A DNA stretch of 64,000 nt from Cohnella zeiphila (lineage in GTDB: Bacteria > Bacillota > Bacilli > Paenibacillales > Paenibacillaceae). A program made the position numbers and the translations under genes. Shown here one piece after another: positions 14,267 to 22,893 of the stretch. The stretch lies in contig NZ_JACJVO010000028.1 of assembly GCF_014212055.1 (NCBI RefSeq), forward strand, positions 165,944 to 229,943. The letters run 5' to 3'. The notes beneath the pieces were generated by a model, which was not told where the DNA came from, searched no databases, and saw only the letters and a program-made list of their open reading frames with translations. How positions within the stretch are numbered: position 1 is the stretch's first letter; each line of letters starts with the position of its first letter.

Positions 14267-15199
14267 TCAGGAGATCATCAGCACCGCTTTGCCGGCGATG
14301 CCCCGATTCAGGAGGCTCTGGGCGACTTCCGCGATCTCGGTCCAGGAGGACTCGCGATCGATCGGCGGATGCAGACGCCCCTCCGCCACCATGGCGGCCA
14401 AGCGGCCGAGATTTTTCGCGATTCCGGTCTGGCGTTCCATTCCTTCCAGGACAAGCACGCCTTCCGGAATAGACGCCAGACGGGCCTGCAGCGTCATGTC
14501 CGGCTGCGTGGCGGCTCCGAGATTCACGCAGCGGCCGTCCGGTTCGAGATACTTGGTGACGGCGGCCAGCGCCTCTCCGCCCAGCGTATCCACGATAAAA
14601 TCGAAAGGCCCCGACGACTGGGCCGCAGCGGCATCTTCGCCGGCCACGACGTTTTCGATCCCGGTCTCGCGAAGGCTTGCCGCGCGTTCTTCGCGGCACA
14701 CGAGGGCGGTGACGTAGGCGCCTGCCTGCCGGGCCAGCTGGCAGGCGAAATGCCCGACGCCGCCCGACGCTCCGGTAACCAGCACTTTACGGCCTAATAG
14801 AAAGCCGCCTTTCTCCATGCCATACAGCGCGGTAAGGCCGGCGACAGGCAGGGTCGCCGCTTGGGCGAAAGTCACCCTGTCCGGAATCTCGGCCAAGAGA
14901 GCCGTCGGAACGGCCGCAACTTCCGCCCACGAGCCGGAAGGAACCATGCCGAATACTCGGGTCCCGGCCTGCGGCCCCGAACCGTCGGCGGCCGCTTGCG
15001 CGACGACGCCCGACAGATCCCAGCCGGGGCGCCACCCGGCTTCCGCGCGGCCGGCGGCGCGCACCTCCCCGAGATTGAGCGAGACGGCCGCAACGCGGAC
15101 CAAAGCTTGCGATAAAGCGGGGCGAGGCGCTTCCACTGCGTCGATCTTAAGACGTCCTTCCACTTGCGGGTCAACGACAACTGCGCGGATCGTGTTCAT
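14267..15199 (-). CDS. Zinc-free MDR-type alcohol dehydrogenase/quinone oxidoreductase
   Basis: 310 residues from ATG at 15199, 9 bases after AAGGAG; the open frame extends far upstream but only as shadow of other genes. The GroES-like domain (MNTIRAVVVDP... GWDLSGVVAQ) precedes an NADPH-binding Rossmann domain with GASGGVGHFACQLA and the strand FDFIVDTLGGEAL. Catalytic zinc ligands are missing, as in quinone reductase/enoyl reductase members. It is divergent from a MerR gene whose product probably controls it through the 15226-15285 region. Likely role: NADPH reduction of reactive carbonyls or quinones. Confidence 0.87.
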   Translation of the reverse strand: MNTIRAVVVDPQVEGRLKIDAVEAPRPALSQALVRVAAVSLNLGEVRAAGRAEAGWRPGWDLSGVVAQAAADGSGPQAGTRVFGMVPSGSWAEVAAVPTALLAEIPDRVTFAQAATLPVAGLTALYGMEKGGFLLGRKVLVTGASGGVGHFACQLARQAGAYVTALVCREERAASLRETGIENVVAGEDAAAAQSSGPFDFIVDTLGGEALAAVTKYLEPDGRCVNLGAATQPDMTLQARLASIPEGVLVLEGMERQTGIAKNLGRLAAMVAEGRLHPPIDRESSWTEIAEVAQSLLNRGIAGKAVLMIS

Positions 15200-15230
15200 C
15201 TGCAATTTCTCCTTTTTCAAGAATCTTTTG

Positions 15231-15285
15231 ACCTCATGAGGTTCAACGGTTAAAGTATAAACGGTAAAGCGAACTTGAAGGTCAA
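15231..15285 (-). promoter_or_regulatory. MerR-type divergent promoter plus downstream palindrome
   Basis: On the minus strand TTGACC (15285-15280) and TTATAC (15260-15255) are 19 bases apart; choosing TATACT makes it 20. This is the long spacer of MerR-activated promoters. Downstream of it, in the untranslated leader, lies the perfect palindrome ACCTCATGAGGT (15231-15242). The MDR gene is thus likely under the divergently encoded MerR protein; the palindrome may be a second operator. Confidence 0.6.
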
Positions 15286-15307
15286 TCCCTTTTAACAGGA
15301 GATTTCT

Positions 15308-15712
15308 ATGAAAATTCATGCGTTGGCGCAAAGGACGGGCTTGACGGCTCCGACGATCCGCTTTTACGAGCAAGAGGGGCTGCTCGACGAACGTCACGTA
15401 CGTCGCAGTGAAAACAATTATCGCGATTACAGCGAAGCGACCGTCGAGCATCTGCTGACGGTCAAGAAGATTCAGGCCGTCGGATTCACGCTGGCGGAGT
15501 TGAAGCAGGTGATCCGGGAGGATGAAGCGAGCGGGCTGCCGCTGTCCAGGGTGGTCGAGCTTCTTCGACTCAAGCTGGAGGAAATCGAGAGGAAAAAGCA
15601 GGAATTGGAGCAGGTCGGAGCGCATCTGACTCTCATGCTGGCGAAAAAGTCGGCGCTCCTGGAAGCGGAACAGAGAGGGAAAACGGCGGTTCCGTATCGA
15701 ATATTCACCTAA
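15308..15712 (+). CDS. MerR family transcriptional regulator
   Basis: 134 residues: winged HTH MKIHALAQRTGLTAPTIRFYE, with NNYRDYSEATVEHLLTVKKIQAVGFTLAEL, then a dimerisation helix (about 78-115). There is no Cys-rich metal-binding tail, so it is probably not a metal sensor. It is divergent from the MDR oxidoreductase with 108 bases between, and the 19-base-spacer promoter of that gene is the probable target. A hypothetical gene follows 24 bases downstream and may be co-transcribed. ATG with AGGAG seven bases upstream. Confidence 0.87.
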   Translation: MKIHALAQRTGLTAPTIRFYEQEGLLDERHVRRSENNYRDYSEATVEHLLTVKKIQAVGFTLAELKQVIREDEASGLPLSRVVELLRLKLEEIERKKQELEQVGAHLTLMLAKKSALLEAEQRGKTAVPYRIFT

Positions 15713-15736
15713 ATCAATCCGAAAGGACCTTCTCCC

Positions 15737-16387
15737 ATGACTCTGACAGAATGGGCTGAGACTTACAGCCCCGCTATCTTTTTCGACGAGAATGAACCGT
15801 TCCGTCCCGTCCGTATCGGCGTAACCTTGTTCGAGCGGCCCGGCCCGTCGCCTTCGATGGAGGGACGCCGGATCGAGTTCGATCCGGATGAGGTCAAGCT
15901 GGCGATCGAATACGCGATCTATTTCGACTACGACATCGGCCATCTGTACGAACTGGAGCACTTCTGGGCGTACGTCGGTCACGACGGATCGGTTGTCGAC
16001 GCCGAAGCCAGCTTCCACGGCCGCTACTTCAAAGCCTTGTTCAAGGATAAGCGGAACCTGGAAGGAACCCATGTCCGCATCTACTCCCAGCCCGGAAAGC
16101 ATGCGTTCGCGCCGTCGATCGATTTCCTGGAGCTGATTCCGAATTTGCATTCCGCTTCTTACGAAGAGGCCGGCAACGCGGGCTTGCTGGTTCCGGCAAT
16201 GTTTGAAGGCCGCTTCGCCGCCGACGCCGAAACCGACCGGAAGGTGAACGCTTATTTGCAAAGCGTCCGTTTCCGGCCGTCCCTGAAGTTCCGTCGCTAT
16301 TCGATCGATTCGGAGCTGTATGCGACATGGCCGGAGCTGGAGGAGGAAATTCCGCAGCGAATCGGGGAGATCGTCCGCAGTCTGTAA
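15737..16387 (+). CDS. Hypothetical protein, 216 residues
   Basis: Soluble protein without signal peptide or membrane segments. It is rich in aromatic and acidic residues, with conspicuous stretches YAIYFDYDIGHLYELEHFWAY, VGHDGSVVDAEASFHGRYF and EGTHVRIYSQPGKHAFAP. The Asp/Glu/His clusters (DYDIGH, ELEHF, SFHG, GKHAF) could bind metal. It is probably transcribed with the upstream MerR gene and ends at the terminator at 16422. I do not recognise the family with certainty. Confidence 0.75.
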   Translation: MTLTEWAETYSPAIFFDENEPFRPVRIGVTLFERPGPSPSMEGRRIEFDPDEVKLAIEYAIYFDYDIGHLYELEHFWAYVGHDGSVVDAEASFHGRYFKALFKDKRNLEGTHVRIYSQPGKHAFAPSIDFLELIPNLHSASYEEAGNAGLLVPAMFEGRFAADAETDRKVNAYLQSVRFRPSLKFRRYSIDSELYATWPELEEEIPQRIGEIVRSL

Positions 16388-16421
16388 GCGCGGCGCCCGA
16401 CCATATCCATAGAAAAAAGGA

Positions 16422-16453
16422 ACGCCTATCTCCGCGGATAGGCGCTTTTTTTC
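16422..16453 (+). terminator. Intrinsic terminator
   Basis: CGCCTATC and GGATAGGCG form an 8-bp stem with a short loop, followed by CTTTTTTT. It ends the MerR-hypothetical gene unit. Confidence 0.85.
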
Positions 16454-16543
16454 GGCTTATGTTCTTCTTAAGATTTGCCTTTACTTTTCCTTATGCAACG
16501 GTTCTTATCATGGAACTATTCGAGAAGAGGAGGCAAGTCCCCA

Positions 16544-18034
16544 ATGAAGAATCGTTTCGTCGCAATCCTAACCTTGCTCGCTTTCTGCGGAGGATGGCTT
16601 GGCTGCCTGCCCGGCACGGCTTCGGCCGCCGCGAACTTCGACGCGGCCCGGGTCGACCGGTACGTCCAAGCGCAGATGAAAAAGAACAACATTCCCGGAT
16701 TGGCGGTTGCCATCGTTCACGGCGACCAAACCGTCTATGCCAAGGGATTCGGCAAAGACGGGGACGGAAGTCCGGTTACGCCCCGGACGCCGTTCGCCAT
16801 CGCGTCGCTGAGCAAATCGGTCACCGCGCTGGCCGTCATGCAGCTGGTTGAAGTCGGGAAGCTCGACCTGGACGCACCGGTAACGGAGTATATCCCCTCT
16901 TTTAAGACCGGAGATCCCCGGGCGGCGCAAATCACCGTGCGGATGCTGCTGAATCAGACAAGCGGGCTGGCGGATTCGGTTTTTCCGGAGATGACGTTTC
17001 GCGAGCAGCCGAAGTCTCTGGAGGAATCGGTCGCCCGGTTCGGCCGAGTCAAGCTGGCAAGCGCCCCCGGTCGGCAGTTCCACTATCATAACCCCAATTA
17101 TCAAATTTTAGCCCGACTGGCGGAAGTCGCGAGCGGGGAGAAGTTCCCCGACTACCTAAGCAAGCACATTTTCCGGCCGCTTCATATGGATCGGACGACA
17201 GACGTTGCCGACACCAAGCTTCTTCCGAAGACGTTCGACCCTTTCGCCGACGGCCATATTCTCGTCTATGGCAAGCCCATCGCCATGAAGGAACCGGACT
17301 GGTTCGTGGAAGGCGCGGCGGGCAACGTCTCGACCGCGGAAGATATGGCGCGCTGGCTCTCGCTCCAGCTAGACGGCGGCGAGTACGATGGCGTTCGGCT
17401 GCTGAGCGCGGACGGAATCCGTACGATGCACACCGTACCGGCCGGTCTCGACAGCACGTACGGGATGGGATGGACGATCGAGGGGGACAAAATCGAGCAT
17501 AACGGGCTCCTATGGACCTATTATGCCGATCAGACGCTGCTGCCCGAGAGCGGGTACGGAATTGTCGTGCTATTCAATACGGGGCTCAACATGCTGGTTC
17601 CTTATTCGTCCTTCATGCAAGGCATTATCGACATCCTGGACGGCAAACAGCCGAAGGGAACGTTCTTCGCCGACCGAACGAACGAGACGATCGTCGGCGT
17701 TCTCACGCTTCTGACGGCCGGAAGCGGCATCTTTCGGCTTGCGCGGATGAAGAGATGGGAGGTCCGCACCCGCAAGCGCGCGAAATGGCTGACCTGGACG
17801 CTCCTGATATCGAACCTGATCCCGCTGCTCCTGCTGATCTTTCTACCCCGGATCGTGGCGTTCATCGCGGCGGGACGGCAGTTGAGCCGTGAGCGGCTCT
17901 TCCTTACCCTTCCGAGCGTGTCGATCTTGCTGATGCTGGCGGCCGGATTCGGCGCCGCCGTCGCGATCGGCCGGGCGATCTGCTTATATCGGTCGCCGGC
18001 GCGCATCCGGACAGGCCGCGGCAAGTTTTTTTGA
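16544..18034 (+). CDS. Serine hydrolase, beta-lactamase/PBP-like, with C-terminal membrane anchor
   Basis: 496 residues from the ATG 10 bases after GAGGAGG. A signal peptide ends near TASAA (about 28). The beta-lactamase-related domain (about 32-350) has nucleophile motif SLSK in FAIASLSKSVTAL, a YHN motif (FHYHNPNYQ) and a later HNG (KIEHNGLLW) at the KTG-equivalent position. Three hydrophobic segments near the C-terminus (about 385-400, 418-442, 455-480) would anchor it. Relatives are D-aminopeptidase/esterase-type class C homologues of wall or peptide metabolism. It is monocistronic. Confidence 0.85.
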   Translation: MKNRFVAILTLLAFCGGWLGCLPGTASAAANFDAARVDRYVQAQMKKNNIPGLAVAIVHGDQTVYAKGFGKDGDGSPVTPRTPFAIASLSKSVTALAVMQLVEVGKLDLDAPVTEYIPSFKTGDPRAAQITVRMLLNQTSGLADSVFPEMTFREQPKSLEESVARFGRVKLASAPGRQFHYHNPNYQILARLAEVASGEKFPDYLSKHIFRPLHMDRTTDVADTKLLPKTFDPFADGHILVYGKPIAMKEPDWFVEGAAGNVSTAEDMARWLSLQLDGGEYDGVRLLSADGIRTMHTVPAGLDSTYGMGWTIEGDKIEHNGLLWTYYADQTLLPESGYGIVVLFNTGLNMLVPYSSFMQGIIDILDGKQPKGTFFADRTNETIVGVLTLLTAGSGIFRLARMKRWEVRTRKRAKWLTWTLLISNLIPLLLLIFLPRIVAFIAAGRQLSRERLFLTLPSVSILLMLAAGFGAAVAIGRAICLYRSPARIRTGRGKFF

Positions 18035-18042
18035 AAAAACGG

Positions 18043-18071
18043 TTTACCTCGGACGCAACTTCTTATATTAT
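18043..18071 (+). promoter_or_regulatory. Sigma-A promoter for the asd T-box transcript
   Basis: TTTACC (18043-18048) and TATTAT (18066-18071) with a 17-base spacer, about 17 bases before the T-box leader begins. Confidence 0.65.
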
Positions 18072-18087
18072 AATCATAATATCAAAT

Positions 18088-18373
18088 GCGATGACGAGAA
18101 GAGTAAGTAAAGGAATCCTTTCGCAGAGAGCTCCGGTCGCTGGGAAGGGGCAAAGGATCCTTTATCGAAGAAAGGCTCCGAGCAGCGCATCGGAACTTCG
18201 CGAAGAAGGGATGGTGCGACAGGCGCTCCTGTTACAGAGCTAGAGTATATGCGTTGCCGCCAAGCAATGCCGTACTCGAAGAGGCCGGGACGGCGACGTC
18301 CGGCGAATTTGGGGTGGTACCGCGAGAATCGAATCTCGTCCCTGAGACAACGTCTTGGGGGTGGGATTTTTTT
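18088..18373 (+). ncRNA. T-box riboswitch, lysine specifier
   Basis: The leader carries the stem I AGAGAG element, the T-box core GGGTGGTACCGCG (18312-18324) and a terminator ending in GGGATTTTTTT at 18373. Stem I pairs AAAGGA with TCCTTT (18159-18164). Below that helix the specifier loop reads GAAGAAAGG before CTC, placing AAG (18172-18174) or AAA (18171-18173) at the specifier; both are lysine codons. Uncharged tRNA-Lys should allow read-through into asd, consistent with aspartate semialdehyde feeding lysine synthesis. The T-box is certain; the amino acid is deduced from the loop. Confidence 0.9.
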
Positions 18374-18449
18374 GTTGCCGGTCGGCGAACGCGGCGCGGA
18401 TAAACGTCATACACTCATTCAGACAGTCAGAGAAAGGGTTGAAGAAGCG

Positions 18450-19535
18450 ATGTCGGAAAAACTGAAAGCGGGCATTGTCGGGGGAACGGGGATGGTCGGC
18501 CAGCGTTTCGTTCAACTGCTCGAGCAGCATCCTTGGTTTGAAGTGTCGGCCATCGCGGCCAGCGCCGGTTCGGCCGGGAAGACGTACGAGGAAGCCGTCA
18601 AGGGAAGATGGAAGATGTCCGGCCCCATTCCCGAATCCGTGAAGGGCATCGTCGTCCAGGACGCCTCCAAGGTGGAGGAAGTCGCGGGGCAGGCGGACTT
18701 TATTTTCTGCGCCGTCGACATGACCAAGAGCGAGATCCAGGCGCTGGAAGAAGCTTACGCCAAGACGGGAACGCCCGTCATCTCCAATAACTCCGCGCAT
18801 CGCTGGACGCCCGACGTCCCGATGGTCATTCCGGAGATCAACCCGGAGCATATCGAAGTGATCGCGGCGCAGCGGAAGCGTCTCGGAACGAAGACGGGAT
18901 TTATCGCCGTCAAGCCCAACTGCTCCATTCAGAGCTACGTGCCGGCGCTTCACGCGCTGAAGAGCTACAACCCGACGACCATCGTCGCCTCGACGTACCA
19001 GGCGATCTCCGGAGCCGGGAAGAACTTCGCCGATTGGCCGGAAATGCTGGACAACGTCATTCCCTACATCGGCGGAGAGGAAGAGAAGAGCGAGCAGGAG
19101 CCGCTGCGCATCTGGGGCAGCATCGAAGACGGCCGGATCGTCAAGGCAAGCTCTCCGCTCATTACGACGCAGTGCATTCGGGTGCCCGTGACGGATGGAC
19201 ATCTGGCGACCGTATTCGTCTCCTTCGACAACAAGCCTTCCAAGGAAGAGATTCTGGAACGCTGGCGGCAATTCCAAGGCCGGCCGCAGGAGCTCGGACT
19301 GCCCAGCGCGCCGAAGCAGTTCATCACCTACTTCGAGGAAGACAACCGGCCGCAGACGAAGCTGGACCGCGATATCGAAGGCGGCATGGGCGTCTCGGTG
19401 GGGCGGCTGCGCGAGGATCGCCTGTACGATTACAAATTCGTCGGACTGTCGCACAACACGCTGCGCGGCGCCGCGGGCGGAGCCGTGCTGATCGCCGAGC
19501 TGCTGAAGGCGGAAGGATATATTCAAGCGAAATAA
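18450..19535 (+). CDS. asd: Aspartate-semialdehyde dehydrogenase
   Basis: 361 residues. NADP-binding motif AGIVGGTGMVGQRF opens the protein. The active-site Cys is in VKPNCSIQSYVPAL, and substrate-binding CIRVPVTDGHLATVF and GLSHNTLRGAAGGAVL follow. Length and sequence match the archaeal/fungal-type Asd rather than the shorter classical Bacillus form. It reduces aspartyl phosphate to aspartate semialdehyde at the branch to lysine/diaminopimelate, methionine and threonine. Start ATG 18450, the first sensible one after the T-box terminator. It is regulated by the lysine T-box and ends at terminator 19547. Confidence 0.93.
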   Translation: MSEKLKAGIVGGTGMVGQRFVQLLEQHPWFEVSAIAASAGSAGKTYEEAVKGRWKMSGPIPESVKGIVVQDASKVEEVAGQADFIFCAVDMTKSEIQALEEAYAKTGTPVISNNSAHRWTPDVPMVIPEINPEHIEVIAAQRKRLGTKTGFIAVKPNCSIQSYVPALHALKSYNPTTIVASTYQAISGAGKNFADWPEMLDNVIPYIGGEEEKSEQEPLRIWGSIEDGRIVKASSPLITTQCIRVPVTDGHLATVFVSFDNKPSKEEILERWRQFQGRPQELGLPSAPKQFITYFEEDNRPQTKLDRDIEGGMGVSVGRLREDRLYDYKFVGLSHNTLRGAAGGAVLIAELLKAEGYIQAK

Positions 19536-19546
19536 TAGCTTCGACG

Positions 19547-19597
19547 GCGGACCGACGATGCGAGCGATGGCGACGCATTTGCCGGTCCGCTTTTTTG
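19547..19597 (+). terminator. Intrinsic terminator after asd
   Basis: GCGGACCG and CGGTCCGC form the base of a hairpin with further GATGCG/CGCAT pairing, followed by TTTTTT. Confidence 0.85.
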
Positions 19598-19616
19598 CGA
19601 AAGGGGATGGAGTCTC

Positions 19617-19859
19617 ATGAACCAAGACGAAGAAGTGCTGTCCGAGGTCGAATCGGTCCGTCTCCAAGACGGCATCGTCCGAAGGCCCGCTTCGGCGTGG
19701 TCGCCTAGCGTGCACGCGCTGCTGCGGCATCTGGAAGAGGTCGATTTTCCGGCTTCGCCGCGGACGGGGGGCCGGGCACGGATTTTCCTTGACGGAAATT
19801 TTCCGCTGGCGAGGTGTCACCAGTCGGGGCGACAGCCCATATCCTACAGAGACAAATGA
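19617..19859 (+). pseudogene. N-terminal remnant of an aminoglycoside-phosphotransferase-like gene
   Basis: The 80-residue frame begins MNQDEEVLSEVESVRLQDGIVRRPASAWSPSVHALLRHLEE. The segment GIVRRPASAWSPSVHALLRHLEEVDF is typical of the N-terminus of APH-family phosphotransferases (usual form RRPxGPWTPAVHALLRHLE). Homology fades after about residue 50, and the kinase core with its catalytic HGD and metal-binding motifs is absent. The remainder of the frame is unlike the family. It is therefore a truncated remnant, and its 3' part now carries the promoter of the next gene. Confidence 0.6.
19818..19846 (+). promoter_or_regulatory. Sigma-K-like (mother-cell) promoter
   Basis: CACC (19818-19821), 16 bases, then CATATCCTA (19838-19846) fits the Bacillus sigma-K pattern mACm-N16-CATAnnnTA exactly. 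The start site would be near 19853, about 30 bases before the LysM-protein ATG. Confidence 0.5.
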
Positions 19860-19883
19860 CTATTTTTGGGAGGTTATTTTCTG

Positions 19884-20291
19884 ATGGATCGTGCTTTTTT
19901 CCCCGGCGGAGGCTTTGGCTTTGGCAGACCGTTCTTTCGCCCGTTCCCGCACCCCTTCTTTCCCAATCGATTCCTGTTTCCGTTTTTCTTCTTTTCCCCG
20001 TTTTTCTTTCCGTTTTTTAGAGACGGCCAATCCGACGATTCTTTGTTCGCGACGCATCAAGCCCAGCCGGGACAGACGCTTGCGGCGGTATCCCACCAGT
20101 ATAACATTCCCCAGTCCATGCTGGAGGAAGCCAATCCGCACCTGTCCAATCCGAGCCAGCTGAGTGCCGGCGAGGTCGTCTACATTCCCCGCATCTCCCA
20201 TATGGTCTGCCAGAAGAGCTACGCGGAGATGCCCGCCGCCGCGCAGCCCAACCAGCCCGTGGCGACGCCGTACCAAGGACACCGCCAGTAA
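19884..20291 (+). CDS. Phe-rich LysM-domain protein, candidate spore coat/cortex-associated protein
   Basis: 135 residues from ATG 10 bases after GGGAGG. The first 50 residues are extraordinarily rich in Phe, Pro, Gly and Arg (RAFFPGGGFGFGRPFFRPF, then a Phe-run near 30-45). A LysM domain follows (about 55-105: THQAQPGQTLAAVSHQYNIPQSMLEEANP...VYIPRI). LysM binds peptidoglycan. The Phe-rich stretch is not a normal signal peptide and resembles low-complexity coat proteins. The sigma-K-like promoter just upstream supports expression in the mother cell, in the manner of SafA-like proteins. The role is inferred. Confidence 0.75.
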   Translation: MDRAFFPGGGFGFGRPFFRPFPHPFFPNRFLFPFFFFSPFFFPFFRDGQSDDSLFATHQAQPGQTLAAVSHQYNIPQSMLEEANPHLSNPSQLSAGEVVYIPRISHMVCQKSYAEMPAAAQPNQPVATPYQGHRQ

Positions 20292-20328
20292 CGGCGCCGA
20301 AAAAACACCGATACGCCACCTGGCTAAG

Positions 20329-20359
20329 GCCGGCTCTAACGAGTCGGCTTCTTTATTTT
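20329..20359 (+). terminator. Intrinsic terminator after the LysM gene
   Basis: GCCGGCTC-TAAC-GAGTCGGC (8 bp, one G-T pair) followed by TTCTTTATTTT. It lies between convergent genes. Confidence 0.75.
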
Positions 20360-20373
20360 GCCGCGCGGTTGGC

Positions 20374-21258
20374 TTACCGGATCAGCTCGATGAACCCGCT
20401 AGCGGCGCTGGAGAGCGGCATGTTGCTCATCGTCAGGATGCCGACGTGGGACGGAGGGAGCGGGACGTCGATCCGAACCTCGAACAGCGAGCCTTCCTCC
20501 AGTTCTTTCGATACGAATTCCCTCGTCACGTAGGAAATGCCGAGACCCCGCTTCGCAAACTCGATAAGCAGATCCACGCTGCCGACCTCGATCTCCGGCT
20601 TGATGGAGTACCCGTAGCTTTGAAACAGCTCGGTGATCGTCATCCGGGCGCGGCTGTTGCGGGAGAACAGAATGATCGGGTACTGCAGCAGCTTGTCGAG
20701 CGGCAGAACCGCGTCCTTCAGATGCGCGTACCGGGCTCCGGCCACGAAACAATCCTGCAGCTGAAAACTTTCCGTCACTTGAAGCTGAGGGTCGACGATC
20801 GGCATCCGGACGACGCCCAGGTCGATTCGGCCTTCCTTCAGGAAAGAGATGATCTCCGGCGTCGTCCCGTGGTTCAAGTGAAGCTTGACGCCGGGATGCT
20901 GCTCGTGGAACTGCTCCAGATAGGGGAGCACGTAATGCTTGAACAGCGAATCGCTGCCGCCGATCCGCAGCTCCCCGCTCTCCAGGTTTTTTAGCGCGGC
21001 CATCTTCTCCTCCGCGCGCGCGATGAGAATTTGCGACTGCTCGATATACGAATAAAGGACCGCGCCCTCCTGCGTCAGTTCGACCCCTTTGGCGTTCCGG
21101 TAAAACAGCGTGACGCCGAAGCTCTCCTCCAACTGTTTGATCGCATGGCTGACGCTCGGCTGCGTCAAGTAAAGCGCCTTGGCGGCTTGGGACAAGCTGC
21201 CCGTTTTGGCGGCCCAATAGAACACCTTGTACAGCTCATAATTGTTACCCATAGACAT
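20374..21258 (-). CDS. LysR family regulator, divergent from the pentose phosphate operon
   Basis: 294 residues. N-terminal winged HTH NYELYKVFYWAAKTGSLSQAAKALYLTQPSVSHAIKQLEE is followed by an effector domain of periplasmic-binding fold (about 90-290; LRIGGSDSLFKHYVLPYL, IDLGVVRMPI, GLGISYVTREFV). ATG at 21258 lies 9 bases after AGGAG. It is transcribed away from zwf-tkt-tal-gnd with 114 bases between, the classic arrangement for a LysR activator of the divergent operon. An inverted repeat covers its own start codon. The effector is not identifiable. Confidence 0.9.
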   Translation of the reverse strand: MSMGNNYELYKVFYWAAKTGSLSQAAKALYLTQPSVSHAIKQLEESFGVTLFYRNAKGVELTQEGAVLYSYIEQSQILIARAEEKMAALKNLESGELRIGGSDSLFKHYVLPYLEQFHEQHPGVKLHLNHGTTPEIISFLKEGRIDLGVVRMPIVDPQLQVTESFQLQDCFVAGARYAHLKDAVLPLDKLLQYPIILFSRNSRARMTITELFQSYGYSIKPEIEVGSVDLLIEFAKRGLGISYVTREFVSKELEEGSLFEVRIDVPLPPSHVGILTMSNMPLSSAASGFIELIR

Positions 21259-21265
21259 GGTCTAT
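21251..21265. promoter_or_regulatory. Inverted repeat over the LysR start codon
   Basis: ATAGAC-ATG-GTCTAT is a perfect 6-3-6 inverted repeat overlapping the start of the LysR gene. It is a candidate LysR autoregulatory site in the divergent region before zwf. Confidence 0.45.
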
Positions 21266-21372
21266 AGCTCCTGTTCAATATATTAATTACTTGTATGGCC
21301 GTTAAACGTATTATAGTGAAACTAAGAAAAAGAAACCAGAGCTTAAGAAAGCTCATCGGAAAAGTGAGGGAT

Positions 21373-22870
<1,498 letters not shown>

Positions 22871-22893
<23 letters not shown>

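Noticed and set aside
15200..16261. Upstream extension of the MDR reading frame to 664 residues
   Set aside because: The extra part is antisense to the MerR and hypothetical genes; a good ribosome site and ATG at 15199 define the gene.
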